Assembly (NCBI GenBank): GCA_046049665.1
Contig: JBJOQW010000047.1
Span: 1-8,751 of the forward strand
Reading direction: 5' to 3'
Length of the DNA: 8,751 bases
Source of the DNA: JAAFHS01 sp046049665
GTDB lineage: Bacteria > Pseudomonadota > Alphaproteobacteria > Rhodobacterales > Rhodobacteraceae
Shown: positions 1-5,612 of the stretch, in pieces
How the letters are laid out: every line of letters begins with the position of its first letter
Numbering within the stretch: the first letter of the stretch is position 1
Translations under genes and position numbers: made by a program
Notes under the pieces: generated by a model
The model's input: the letters and a program-made list of their open reading frames with translations, nothing else
Databases searched by the model: none
What the model was told of the DNA's origin: nothing

Positions 1-954
1 CGGCGAGATGAACGCCATCCCCAATTCCGCTTTGCCCCTTGCGTTGGATACCTGATGAAAGCGCCCCACCATCGGCAGGGCTGCACGCAATTCGGCGTCA
101 AACAACGCAAGGATGCGCAACAGGAATTTGGGGGCCGTGCGCGTGGCGATCTTGCGCGCAGGATAGGCCGCTTTCAGCGTCTGGCCCATTTCGGGCATGG
201 TCATTGACCCTGCCACCGCAAGAATGCGCAGGCCCGCCGTGGCCGGGCGTTCCAGGGCGCGCAAATGGGCAAGGGCCACATCGCGCACATCCACCACGCT
301 AAAGCCAATGGCAGGCAACATTGGGTCCTTGCCCGACAAAAAGCGTTTCACAAGGCCGATGGAACTGCCGTAATGGCCATCCAGCGGCGGCCCGACAACA
401 AAACCCGGGTTGATTGTGGTCAGTTGCAGCCCACGCGCTGCGGCAATTTCCCACGCCGCGCGTTCGGCCAGCGTTTTGGAACGCGCATAGGCCGTTGTGC
501 CGGGGGCGTTCAGGTTGCACCAGTTGGCTTCGGTCTGTTCACCTTGTGCCGTCTCGTCCACCACAGCCACCGTGGACGACGTCAGGATCACGCGCACGAC
601 GCCAGCATCGGCGGCGGCGGTCAGCACGCGGCGCGTGCCCTCAACCGCCGGGCGGATCAGATCATCGGGGTGTTTTGGTGCCTTGATCGGAAAGGGTGAG
701 GCGGTATGGATCACCGCGCTGATCCCCGCCATGGCGGCAGGCCAGCCCGCATCCTGCTCCAGATCGGCAGTATGAAAGCTTAGCCTGTCGATCGTCGCGG
801 GGTCTGTCAGATGCGGGGCAACGGCGGCGCGCACCTCTGCCGCGCGGGCAGGTGTGCGGATCGTGCCGCGCACGGCGTAACCGGCGTTCAGCAATTGCAG
901 CGCAATATGCTTGGCAATAAAGCCGGAAATCCCGGTCAGAAGGATGGTCTGCAT
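1..954 (-). CDS. Extended SDR family NAD(P)-dependent reductase (dihydroflavonol-4-reductase-like), C-terminus cut by window edge
   Basis: The minus-strand frame is open from an ATG at 952-954 to position 1 (318 codons, no stop), so the last roughly 20-30 residues of a typical 340-aa protein lie outside the window. The N-terminus has the Rossmann nucleotide-binding motif TGISGFIAKH (residues 7-16) and a GTIRTP stretch (30-35) whose Arg is typical of NADP-preferring dihydroflavonol reductase/cinnamoyl-CoA-reductase-like enzymes. The catalytic triad is visible as TSS (125-127) and YARSK (Tyr156, Lys160), followed by an INPGFVVGPP segment (181-190) typical of this group. It is expected to be a soluble cytoplasmic oxidoreductase acting on a carbonyl or hydroxyl of an unknown substrate. 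The start has a good GGGG ribosome-binding site seven bases upstream. It lies 69 bp downstream of mcd on the same strand and may be co-transcribed or use its own promoter at about 981-1008. Family assignment is firm; substrate is unknown. Confidence 0.9.
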   Translation of the reverse strand, partial: MQTILLTGISGFIAKHIALQLLNAGYAVRGTIRTPARAAEVRAAVAPHLTDPATIDRLSFHTADLEQDAGWPAAMAGISAVIHTASPFPIKAPKHPDDLIRPAVEGTRRVLTAAADAGVVRVILTSSTVAVVDETAQGEQTEANWCNLNAPGTTAYARSKTLAERAAWEIAAARGLQLTTINPGFVVGPPLDGHYGSSIGLVKRFLSGKDPMLPAIGFSVVDVRDVALAHLRALERPATAGLRILAVAGSMTMPEMGQTLKAAYPARKIATRTAPKFLLRILALFDAELRAALPMVGRFHQVSNARGKAELGMAFISP

Positions 955-969
955 GGCTTTGCCCCTATC

Positions 970-982
970 TTGTCACTGACAA
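970..982. repeat. Short inverted repeat TTGTC-ACT-GACAA upstream of the SDR gene
   Basis: Perfect 5-bp arms with a 3-nt centre lie between the mcd stop and the SDR start, 16-28 bp before the SDR ATG. This position is around the expected transcription start of the candidate promoter at 981-1008, where a repressor site would be effective. The element is short and could arise by chance; no regulator is identified. Confidence 0.3.
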
Positions 983-1008
983 CATAGAGGCGCAGTCCGA
1001 AAGGGCAA
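981..1008 (-). promoter_or_regulatory. Candidate sigma-70 promoter for the SDR gene
   Basis: Reading the minus strand, a TTGCCC hexamer (1003-1008) is followed after 16 bp by TATGTT (981-986), each a partial match to the -35 and -10 consensus. Transcription would start about 20 bases before the SDR ATG. This would allow the reductase to be expressed independently of mcd upstream. The matches are imperfect and the call is tentative. Confidence 0.3.
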
Positions 1009-1023
1009 GCGGGGCGTCGGGAT

Positions 1024-2679
1024 TTAGTCCAGCAGCCTGCGGGCAATGACGGTGGCCTGAATTTCAGCCGCACCTTCAAAGATGTTCAGAATGCGCGCAT
1101 CACACAGCACCCGGCTGATCTGGTATTCCAGCGCAAAGCCATTGCCGCCGTGAATTTGCAACGCATTGTCCGCACAAGACCATGCTGTCCTTGCGCCCAA
1201 CAGCTTGGCCATGCCTGCCTCCAGATCGCAGCGGTGGCCATGGTCCTTTTGCCATGCGCTGAAATAGGTCAGCTGCCGTGTGACCATGATCTCAACCGCC
1301 ATCATCGCAAGCTTGCCCGCCACACGCGGGAAGGCGATCAGCGCGCGACCAAACTGCTTGCGGTCCTGCGCATATTGCATCCCCAGTTCCAGCGCATTCT
1401 GCGCCACACCAATCGCCCGCGCCGCCGTCTGGATGCGCGCTGATTCAAAGGTCTGCATCAGCTGCTTGAAGCCTTGCCCTTCCACGCCGCCCAGCAGGTT
1501 TTCACCCTTCACGCGGAAATCGTCAAAGTTGACGGTGTATTCCTTCATGCCGCGATAGCCCAGCACCTCAATCTCGCCACCTGACAGGCCCACGTCAACA
1601 AAAGGCACCTCATCCGTTCCAGGCGTCTTTTCTGCCAGAAACATCGACAATCCCCGGTAATCGGTCGTGCCCTCGATCGTGCGTGCCAGCACCGTCATCA
1701 CATGCGTGCGCGCTGCATGCGTGATCCATGTCTTGTTGCCATTCACCACCCAATCATCGCCATCGCGCCGCGCCCGCGTGCGAAGGCTGCCCAGATCAGA
1801 CCCCGTGTTCGGTTCAGTAAACACCGCCGTTGGCAGAATTTCCCCTGACGCCAGCTTTGGCAGCCATTGCGCCTTTTGCGCATCCGTCCCGCCACACAAG
1901 ATCAGCTCCGCCGCAATTTCGGTACGCGTGCCAAGCGACCCCACGCCGATATAGCCGCGCGACAACTCTTCGCTGACCACAACCATGCTGGCCTTCGAAA
2001 GGCCCAGCCCGCCAAATTCCTCGGGAATCGTCAGGCCGAACACGCCCATATCGGACAGCGCATCAATCACCGACATCGGAATCAGCTCATCCTTCAGGTG
2101 CCAGTCATGTGCATGCGGGGCCACCTCGGCGTCGGCAAACCGGCGGAACTGATCGCGGATCATTTCCAGCTCATCATCCAGACCCGTCGCCCCGAAAGTT
2201 GCCCGCCCCTGATTGTCCTGCATCAGCGCAGCCAGCCGCATCCGCGCTGCATCCGTGTTGCCATGTGCCATCAGCGTCGCACAGGCCTCATTCGGGGTCG
2301 CGCTGACCCAGACATCCTGCAACCGGGCCGTCTCGCCCTGTGACATGGGGATCCCGCCAAAAATCTGGCTCAGATACTCGCCATAGGCAATCTGCAGCAG
2401 CAGACCTTCCATTTCGCCCATCTGTGCCAGCCGCCCGGCCCAAGCCTGCATCTGACGCAAGGCTTCCACATAGGTGGCCAGCCAAGCCAATGTATGGGCC
2501 GCAAATTGATGGGTTTCCAGTGCAGCAGGCGCGATCTTGCCTGCCACTGTCACATGGTCACGCAGATTTTCGCGTGCAGTCGCAAACAGCGATTCCACCT
2601 GCGGCAGCGCTGCGGCTGTCAGCTCTGCAAGGTCAGCCAAAAGGGCTGCGCGCTCAACGCTCTGTCCATCATGTGCCAT
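1024..2679 (-). CDS. mcd: Probable (2S)-methylsuccinyl-CoA dehydrogenase (acyl-CoA dehydrogenase with long N-terminal extension)
   Basis: This is an FAD-dependent acyl-CoA dehydrogenase, predicted to oxidise (2S)-methylsuccinyl-CoA to mesaconyl-CoA in the ethylmalonyl-CoA pathway and pass electrons to ETF. At 551 aa it is much longer than an ordinary acyl-CoA dehydrogenase (about 380-400 aa). Residues 1 to about 165 form an extra mostly helical N-terminal domain (with TYVEALRQMQAWAGRL), followed by the usual N, middle and C-terminal domains from about 170. Seen motifs are FTEPNTGSD (287-295), RKQFGR (440-445), QIHGGNGF (508-515) and IFEGAAEIQ, whose Glu535 aligns with the catalytic base of medium-chain dehydrogenases. 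The long N-terminal domain and the overall sequence resemble the Mcd clade of Rhodobacter and Paracoccus as I recall it. The start at 2677-2679 was chosen because GGGGA lies 5 bases upstream; an in-frame ATG at 2719-2721 would add 14 residues but has no ribosome-binding site. A different branched or short acyl-CoA substrate cannot be excluded. Confidence 0.82.
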   Translation of the reverse strand: MAHDGQSVERAALLADLAELTAAALPQVESLFATARENLRDHVTVAGKIAPAALETHQFAAHTLAWLATYVEALRQMQAWAGRLAQMGEMEGLLLQIAYGEYLSQIFGGIPMSQGETARLQDVWVSATPNEACATLMAHGNTDAARMRLAALMQDNQGRATFGATGLDDELEMIRDQFRRFADAEVAPHAHDWHLKDELIPMSVIDALSDMGVFGLTIPEEFGGLGLSKASMVVVSEELSRGYIGVGSLGTRTEIAAELILCGGTDAQKAQWLPKLASGEILPTAVFTEPNTGSDLGSLRTRARRDGDDWVVNGNKTWITHAARTHVMTVLARTIEGTTDYRGLSMFLAEKTPGTDEVPFVDVGLSGGEIEVLGYRGMKEYTVNFDDFRVKGENLLGGVEGQGFKQLMQTFESARIQTAARAIGVAQNALELGMQYAQDRKQFGRALIAFPRVAGKLAMMAVEIMVTRQLTYFSAWQKDHGHRCDLEAGMAKLLGARTAWSCADNALQIHGGNGFALEYQISRVLCDARILNIFEGAAEIQATVIARRLLD

Positions 2680-2844
2680 GTTCATCCCCGGATTCTGCAT
2701 CAGCGAAGGACATAGTGCCATTGCAGCGACAGAGCAACAATAATTCGCAAAAATGACGCTTGGCGAATGAAAATGTCGCAGCGGATTTTGTGATGCCCTT
2801 GCCGCCCCGGTCTGCTAGGCCTGCGGAAAAAGCGCGAGGCCTTT
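2680..2844. promoter_or_regulatory. Divergent intergenic region between mcd and the TauE/SafE gene
   Basis: This 165-bp spacer must hold promoters for both mcd (leftward) and the transporter (rightward). It is richer in A/T around 2740-2780 than the flanking genes. It contains the near-palindrome at 2744-2767. No -35/-10 pair of good quality was found in either direction by eye. Confidence 0.5.
2744..2767. promoter_or_regulatory. Near-palindromic operator candidate upstream of mcd
   Basis: TTCGCAAA (2744-2751) and TTGGCGAA (2760-2767) form an inverted pair, 7 of 8 positions matching, separated by 8 bp. The centre lies about 77 bp upstream of the chosen mcd ATG. From memory, short-chain fatty acyl-CoA regulators (ScfR family; PccR in Rhodobacter sphaeroides, RamB in Paracoccus) bind paired TTTGCAAA-like octamers near genes of propionyl-CoA and ethylmalonyl-CoA metabolism. 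TTTGCGAA on the minus strand is one base away. Assignment to that family is an inference. Confidence 0.4.
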
Positions 2845-3615
2845 ATGGATGCGATGATGGCAGGGTTATCGCCTGCCGTGTTTGTGGCCTGTATTGCCAT
2901 CACCGGCTTTGCAGGACTGGTGAAGGGGGCCGTCGGCTTTGCCATGCCGATGATCATGATTTCGGTCCTGACCACCATTCTACCACCGCATCAGGCGCTT
3001 GCCGCGCTGATCTTGCCGACGCTGTTCACCAATATATCGCAGGCGTTCCGGCAGGGTGCGGCGGCCTTTTGGGCAACAGTTCTGACTTGGCGGCGCTATC
3101 TGACCGTGACAGTGGTGGCGCTGGTCATCTCGGCACAGTTTGTTGATGCCATTCCCCAAGGCCTGTTCCTTTTCGCGCTTGGCCTGCCCATCACCCTGTT
3201 TGCCGCTGCGCGCCTTTGGGGCATGTCGCTGGCTGTGCGCGTAGAACACCAGACACGGCTCGAGGTCGGTACGGCGTTGATCGGAGGGCTTTACGGCGGC
3301 GTCTCCGGGGTCTGGGGGCCACCCTTGATGGTCTACCTGATCAGCACTGGCGCCGGGAAAGAGGAAACCGTGTGTGTGCAAGGCGTGGTATTCCTGATCG
3401 GCGCGGCTGTTCTGGTATTGGCCCATGTGCAGTCGGGCGTCCTGAACGCCGAAACCTTGCCTTTTTCGGCTGTGCTTGCCTTGCCTGCCTTGGCAGGCCT
3501 GTGGCTGGGCTACGCCGTGCAGGACCGGCTGGATCAGGAAAGGTTCACGCGCTGGACGCAGGTCTTGCTGATCCTGACCGGGCTGAACCTGATGCGAAGG
3601 GCCTCGGGGTGGTAG
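2845..3615 (+). CDS. TauE/SafE family membrane transporter (putative sulfite/organic-anion exporter)
   Basis: The 256-aa product is almost entirely hydrophobic, with about seven or eight predicted inner-membrane helices. Two internally related glycine-rich segments mark the duplicated TauE/SafE fold: GLVKGAVGF in the first helix region (residues 24-32) and GLYGGVSGVWGPP in the second half (about 147-159). The length is normal for the family, whose members export sulfite, sulfoacetate or other small anions, but substrate cannot be read from sequence. The start ATG follows GCGAGG with a 5-base spacer, and upstream in-frame starts lack support. It is divergent from mcd and convergent with pckA, with a strong hairpin just past its stop. 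No sulfur-metabolism gene is visible nearby, so a role in carbon-acid export is as possible as sulfite export. Confidence 0.85.
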   Translation: MDAMMAGLSPAVFVACIAITGFAGLVKGAVGFAMPMIMISVLTTILPPHQALAALILPTLFTNISQAFRQGAAAFWATVLTWRRYLTVTVVALVISAQFVDAIPQGLFLFALGLPITLFAAARLWGMSLAVRVEHQTRLEVGTALIGGLYGGVSGVWGPPLMVYLISTGAGKEETVCVQGVVFLIGAAVLVLAHVQSGVLNAETLPFSAVLALPALAGLWLGYAVQDRLDQERFTRWTQVLLILTGLNLMRRASGW

Positions 3616-3625
3616 GTTGTAGGTT

Positions 3626-3655
3626 GGCAGGATGGGCAATAGTGCCCATCCTGCC
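3626..3655. terminator. Perfect 13-bp hairpin between convergent genes, likely bidirectional terminator
   Basis: The arm GGCAGGATGGGCA (3626-3638) pairs perfectly with TGCCCATCCTGCC (3643-3655) around a 4-nt ATAG loop. It begins 10 bp after the transporter stop and ends 7 bp before the pckA stop, the ideal place to end both transcripts. Neither side has a run of T, so it is not a textbook intrinsic terminator; it may act through stem stability, mRNA 3' end protection or with Rho. Confidence 0.7.
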
Positions 3656-3662
3656 CTATCGG

Positions 3663-5261
3663 TCAACCAATGGCCGCGGCCTTTACGTCTGCATCAATGT
3701 GGTCGGCGTATTGTGCAAAGTTCTGCGCAAACATCCCCACCAGCTTGCGCGCCTGCGCATCATAGGCCGCCGGGTCAGCCCATGTCCGGCGCGGGTCCAG
3801 AAGGCTGCTATCCACGCCCGCAACCGCAACTGGCACGTCAAAGCCGAAATGCGCATCACGCCGGAATTGCCCCGCCGCCAATGACCCGTCCAGCGCTGCC
3901 GCCAGCAGCGCCCGCGTCGCCTTGATCGGCATCCGCCTGCCCGTGCCATAGGCCCCGCCCGTCCAGCCCGTGTTCACCAGCCAGCAGCTTGCCCCGTGCT
4001 TGGCGATTTTCGCCTGCAGAAGCTTGCCATATACTTCCGGCCTGCGCGGCATGAACGGTGCGCCAAAGCATGTGCTGAATGTGGGTTGCGGCTCTGTCAC
4101 CCCCCGCTCTGTGCCCGCCACCTTGGACGTGAAGCCCGACAGGAAATGATACATCGCCTGTGCCGGTGTCAGCCGCGCAATCGGTGGCAGCACCCCAAAC
4201 GCGTCACAGGTCAGCATCACCACATGTTTCGGATGCCCGCCAAGACCCGTCGCCGACGCATTCGAAATTGCCTCCAGCGGATAGGCGCAGCGCGTGTTCG
4301 CCGTCAGGCTGTCATCCGCGAAATCCAGCTCCAGCGTTTCCGGATCATACACCATATTCTCGACCACCGTCGCAAAGCGGCGCGTCGTGGCGTAAATCTC
4401 CGGCTCGGCTTCCGGGTTCAGGTTGATCGTCTTGGCATAGCACCCGCCTTCAAAGTTGAAGGTGCCCCGGTCCGACCAGCCATGTTCATCATCGCCGATC
4501 AGCACCCGGTCCGCACTTGCCGAAAGCGTGGTTTTCCCCGTGCCTGACAGCCCAAAGAACACCGCCGTATCCACCGGATTGCCCGGCGCATGGTTGGCGC
4601 TGCAATGCATCGGCATCACGCCCTTTTCCGGCAAGAGGTAGTTCAGCAGCGTAAACACCGCCTTCTTGTTTTCGCCCGCATAGGCCGTATTCGCAATCAG
4701 CACCGTCTTTTCGTCAAAGTTCAGCGCAATCACCGTCTCCGTCCGGCAGCCATGGCGCGCAGGGTCGGCCTTGAACGACGGGCAGTTGATGATTGTCCAG
4801 TCCGGCGTGAAGCTATCCAACTCGGCCCGGTCAGGCCGCCGCAGCAGATGGCGGATGAACAACCCGTGCCAGGCCAGTTCCGTCACCACCCGCACATCCA
4901 GCCGGTGCAACGGGTCTGCCCCCGCATACAGGTCCTGCACGAAGTAATCGCGCCCCTGCATATGCGCCAGCATATCCGCCCGCAGCGCCGCAAAGCCCGC
5001 AGGCGTCATTGCGGAATTGTTGTCCCACCAGATGCTGTCTTCCACCGATGGCGTGCGCACCACGAACTTGTCTTTCGGCGATCGCCCCGTGAACTGCCCC
5101 GTGCTGCACAGAAATGCCCCGCCGTTGCCCAGCGTGCCTTCGCCCCGCGCCACCGCTGCCGCCACCAAAGCGGCCTCTGCATAGTTGTAATAGACGCGTC
5201 CCAGACCAGAAATCCCTTGTGTTTCGAGACGTTGGGCGGGGTTGACACGTCCTTCGGTCAT
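3663..5261 (-). CDS. pckA: Phosphoenolpyruvate carboxykinase (ATP)
   Basis: This cytoplasmic enzyme converts oxaloacetate and ATP to phosphoenolpyruvate, CO2 and ADP, the entry step of gluconeogenesis. The 532-aa length is typical of bacterial ATP-type enzymes. Visible motifs are GRSPKDKF (residues 59-66, substrate-binding Arg60), AGENKK (195-200, metal-binding Lys), MHCSANHA with His219, the P-loop GLSGTGKTT (237-245, Lys243), and the kinase-2 motif LIGDDEHGW (254-262, Asp257/Asp258). Later come NTRCAYPL and the TGWTGG segment. All key catalytic residues seem present and the frame is intact. The start is fixed by AAGGAG six bases upstream of the ATG. It is divergent from chvI across a 343-bp control region carrying a tandem LacI-type operator candidate, consistent with carbon-source control. 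Its 3' end faces the transporter gene across a hairpin. Confidence 0.97.
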   Translation of the reverse strand: MTEGRVNPAQRLETQGISGLGRVYYNYAEAALVAAAVARGEGTLGNGGAFLCSTGQFTGRSPKDKFVVRTPSVEDSIWWDNNSAMTPAGFAALRADMLAHMQGRDYFVQDLYAGADPLHRLDVRVVTELAWHGLFIRHLLRRPDRAELDSFTPDWTIINCPSFKADPARHGCRTETVIALNFDEKTVLIANTAYAGENKKAVFTLLNYLLPEKGVMPMHCSANHAPGNPVDTAVFFGLSGTGKTTLSASADRVLIGDDEHGWSDRGTFNFEGGCYAKTINLNPEAEPEIYATTRRFATVVENMVYDPETLELDFADDSLTANTRCAYPLEAISNASATGLGGHPKHVVMLTCDAFGVLPPIARLTPAQAMYHFLSGFTSKVAGTERGVTEPQPTFSTCFGAPFMPRRPEVYGKLLQAKIAKHGASCWLVNTGWTGGAYGTGRRMPIKATRALLAAALDGSLAAGQFRRDAHFGFDVPVAVAGVDSSLLDPRRTWADPAAYDAQARKLVGMFAQNFAQYADHIDADVKAAAIG

Positions 5262-5267
5262 GCAGTG

Positions 5268-5273
5268 CTCCTT
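5268..5273 (-). promoter_or_regulatory. pckA ribosome-binding site
   Basis: AAGGAG on the minus strand sits six bases before the pckA ATG, a near-perfect Shine-Dalgarno sequence. It supports both the start choice and efficient translation. Confidence 0.75.
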
Positions 5274-5315
5274 TTCGCGGTCCGTGCCGCGGGATGGTGT
5301 TTTGCAGGCAATTGA

Positions 5316-5339
5316 CGCAATTTTGCGCCGCGTTTTGCG
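5316..5339. repeat. CGCAA/TTGCG palindrome and TTTTGCG direct repeats in the pckA leader
   Basis: CGCAA-TT-TTGCG (5316-5327) is a perfect 5-bp-arm palindrome. TTTTGCG occurs at 5321-5327 and again at 5333-5339, a 12-bp period, and a related TTTTGC lies at 5300-5305. The cluster is 39-78 bp upstream of the pckA ATG, where it would overlap the promoter or 5' leader. Protein-binding function is inferred only from the repetition. Confidence 0.35.
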
Positions 5340-5397
5340 TTAGAACGCCACGTGACAGTTCAATAACACATTGCTTTCGCACAGGAAAAGCACTGCT

Positions 5398-5438
5398 TTG
5401 CGCTGTTAGCGCAACCATCACAATGTTAGCGCAACCAT
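5398..5438. promoter_or_regulatory. Tandem LacI/GalR-type operator candidate (two exact 15-bp repeats)
   Basis: TGTTAGCGCAACCAT occurs identically at 5404-5418 and 5424-5438, with a period of exactly 20 bp (about two helical turns). Each copy is an imperfect palindrome about a central GC|GC (TGTTAGC against GCAACCA, 5 of 7 positions), the usual layout of LacI-family operators. The first copy also forms a perfect 7-bp inverted repeat TTGCGCT-GTT-AGCGCAA at 5398-5414. The sites lie 143-177 bp upstream of pckA and 167-201 bp upstream of chvI. The LacI-family regulators PckR (Sinorhizobium) and CceR (Rhodobacter) are known to control pckA and sugar catabolism, so a homologue is the leading candidate. 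This link is inference. Confidence 0.55.
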
Positions 5439-5534
5439 TTTGCAGCCGCTCACGCATGTGTCGCAAATTAGTCATTCCTTTGGATTTTTTGGGCCCCATA
5501 GGGGGTGTGATGCGGGGTGATTCGCACTTCTCTG

Positions 5535-5563
5535 TTGATATTTGGGGCGGGAACAAGGATCAT
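5535..5563 (+). promoter_or_regulatory. Candidate sigma-70 promoter for the chvI operon
   Basis: TTGATA (5535-5540, five of six to TTGACA) and GATCAT (5558-5563, four of six to TATAAT) are separated by 17 bp. Transcription would start near 5570, about 35 bases before the chvI ATG. If this is the only promoter, the leader ORF starting at 5562 would not be transcribed in full, so the two calls compete. Confidence 0.35.
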
Positions 5564-5612
5564 GCCGGAAAACAAGAACAAGACCCAGAGCAGGAATATC
5601 GCAGATGTCTAG
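5562..5612 (+). CDS. Possible 16-codon leader ORF overlapping the chvI start
   Basis: An ATG at 5562 opens MPENKNKTQSRNIADV and stops with TAG at 5610-5612, overlapping the first 8 bases of chvI in another frame. The peptide is strongly hydrophilic, rich in Lys, Asn and Gln. AAGGA lies just before the ATG but only 2 bases away, closer than usual; GGCGGG further upstream is an alternative. Such an overlap would suit translational coupling to chvI. Small ORFs of this length arise often by chance, and the candidate chvI promoter would exclude it. Confidence 0.22.
   Translation: MPENKNKTQSRNIADV

Larger units (their letters stand above)
5262..5604. promoter_or_regulatory. Divergent pckA-chvI control region
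   Basis: This 343-bp gene-free stretch is unusually long for the window and less GC-rich than the genes. From the pckA side it holds the pckA ribosome-binding site, a cluster of TTTTGC(G) repeats with a CGCAA-TT-TTGCG palindrome (5316-5327), an inverted pair TGCTTT/AAAGCA (5372-5377 and 5387-5392), the tandem operator (5398-5438), and on the chvI side a T-rich GGGCCC segment near 5480-5497, a candidate promoter (5535-5563) and a 16-codon leader ORF (5562-5612). No pckA promoter with good -35/-10 hexamers could be fixed by eye. Confidence 0.7.

Noticed and set aside
39..699. Several plus-strand frames of 73-144 codons near the left edge
   Set aside because: They lie opposite the open SDR frame, which has a full Rossmann motif and catalytic residues and runs off the window; the plus-strand translations show no family features.
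2680..2721. Longer mcd start at 2719-2721
   Set aside because: It adds 14 residues without a ribosome-binding site; the ATG at 2677-2679 is preceded by GGGGA at good spacing. The longer form is not strictly excluded.
2980..3666. Minus-strand open frame of 228 codons opposite the transporter gene
   Set aside because: It runs through the hairpin, is rich in Gln, Arg and Pro and has no domain, while the plus strand encodes a clear membrane protein.
4590..5315. Plus-strand open frame of 241 codons opposite pckA
   Set aside because: Antisense to the conserved core of pckA with an Arg/His-rich low-meaning translation; no ribosome-binding site supports it.
5398..5438. CRISPR or satellite-like array
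   Set aside because: There are only two copies of a 15-bp unit with a 5-bp gap, in a promoter region; this fits operators rather than an array.
5480..5515. GGGCCC palindrome after a T-rich run as a terminator
   Set aside because: The stem is only the 6-bp self-complementary site with no loop, and no gene ends upstream on the plus strand.
5542..5604. N-terminal extension of chvI from the ATG at 5542
   Set aside because: The extra 21 residues are basic and unlike a receiver domain, whereas MSRIALVDDD at 5605 starts exactly where the fold begins.
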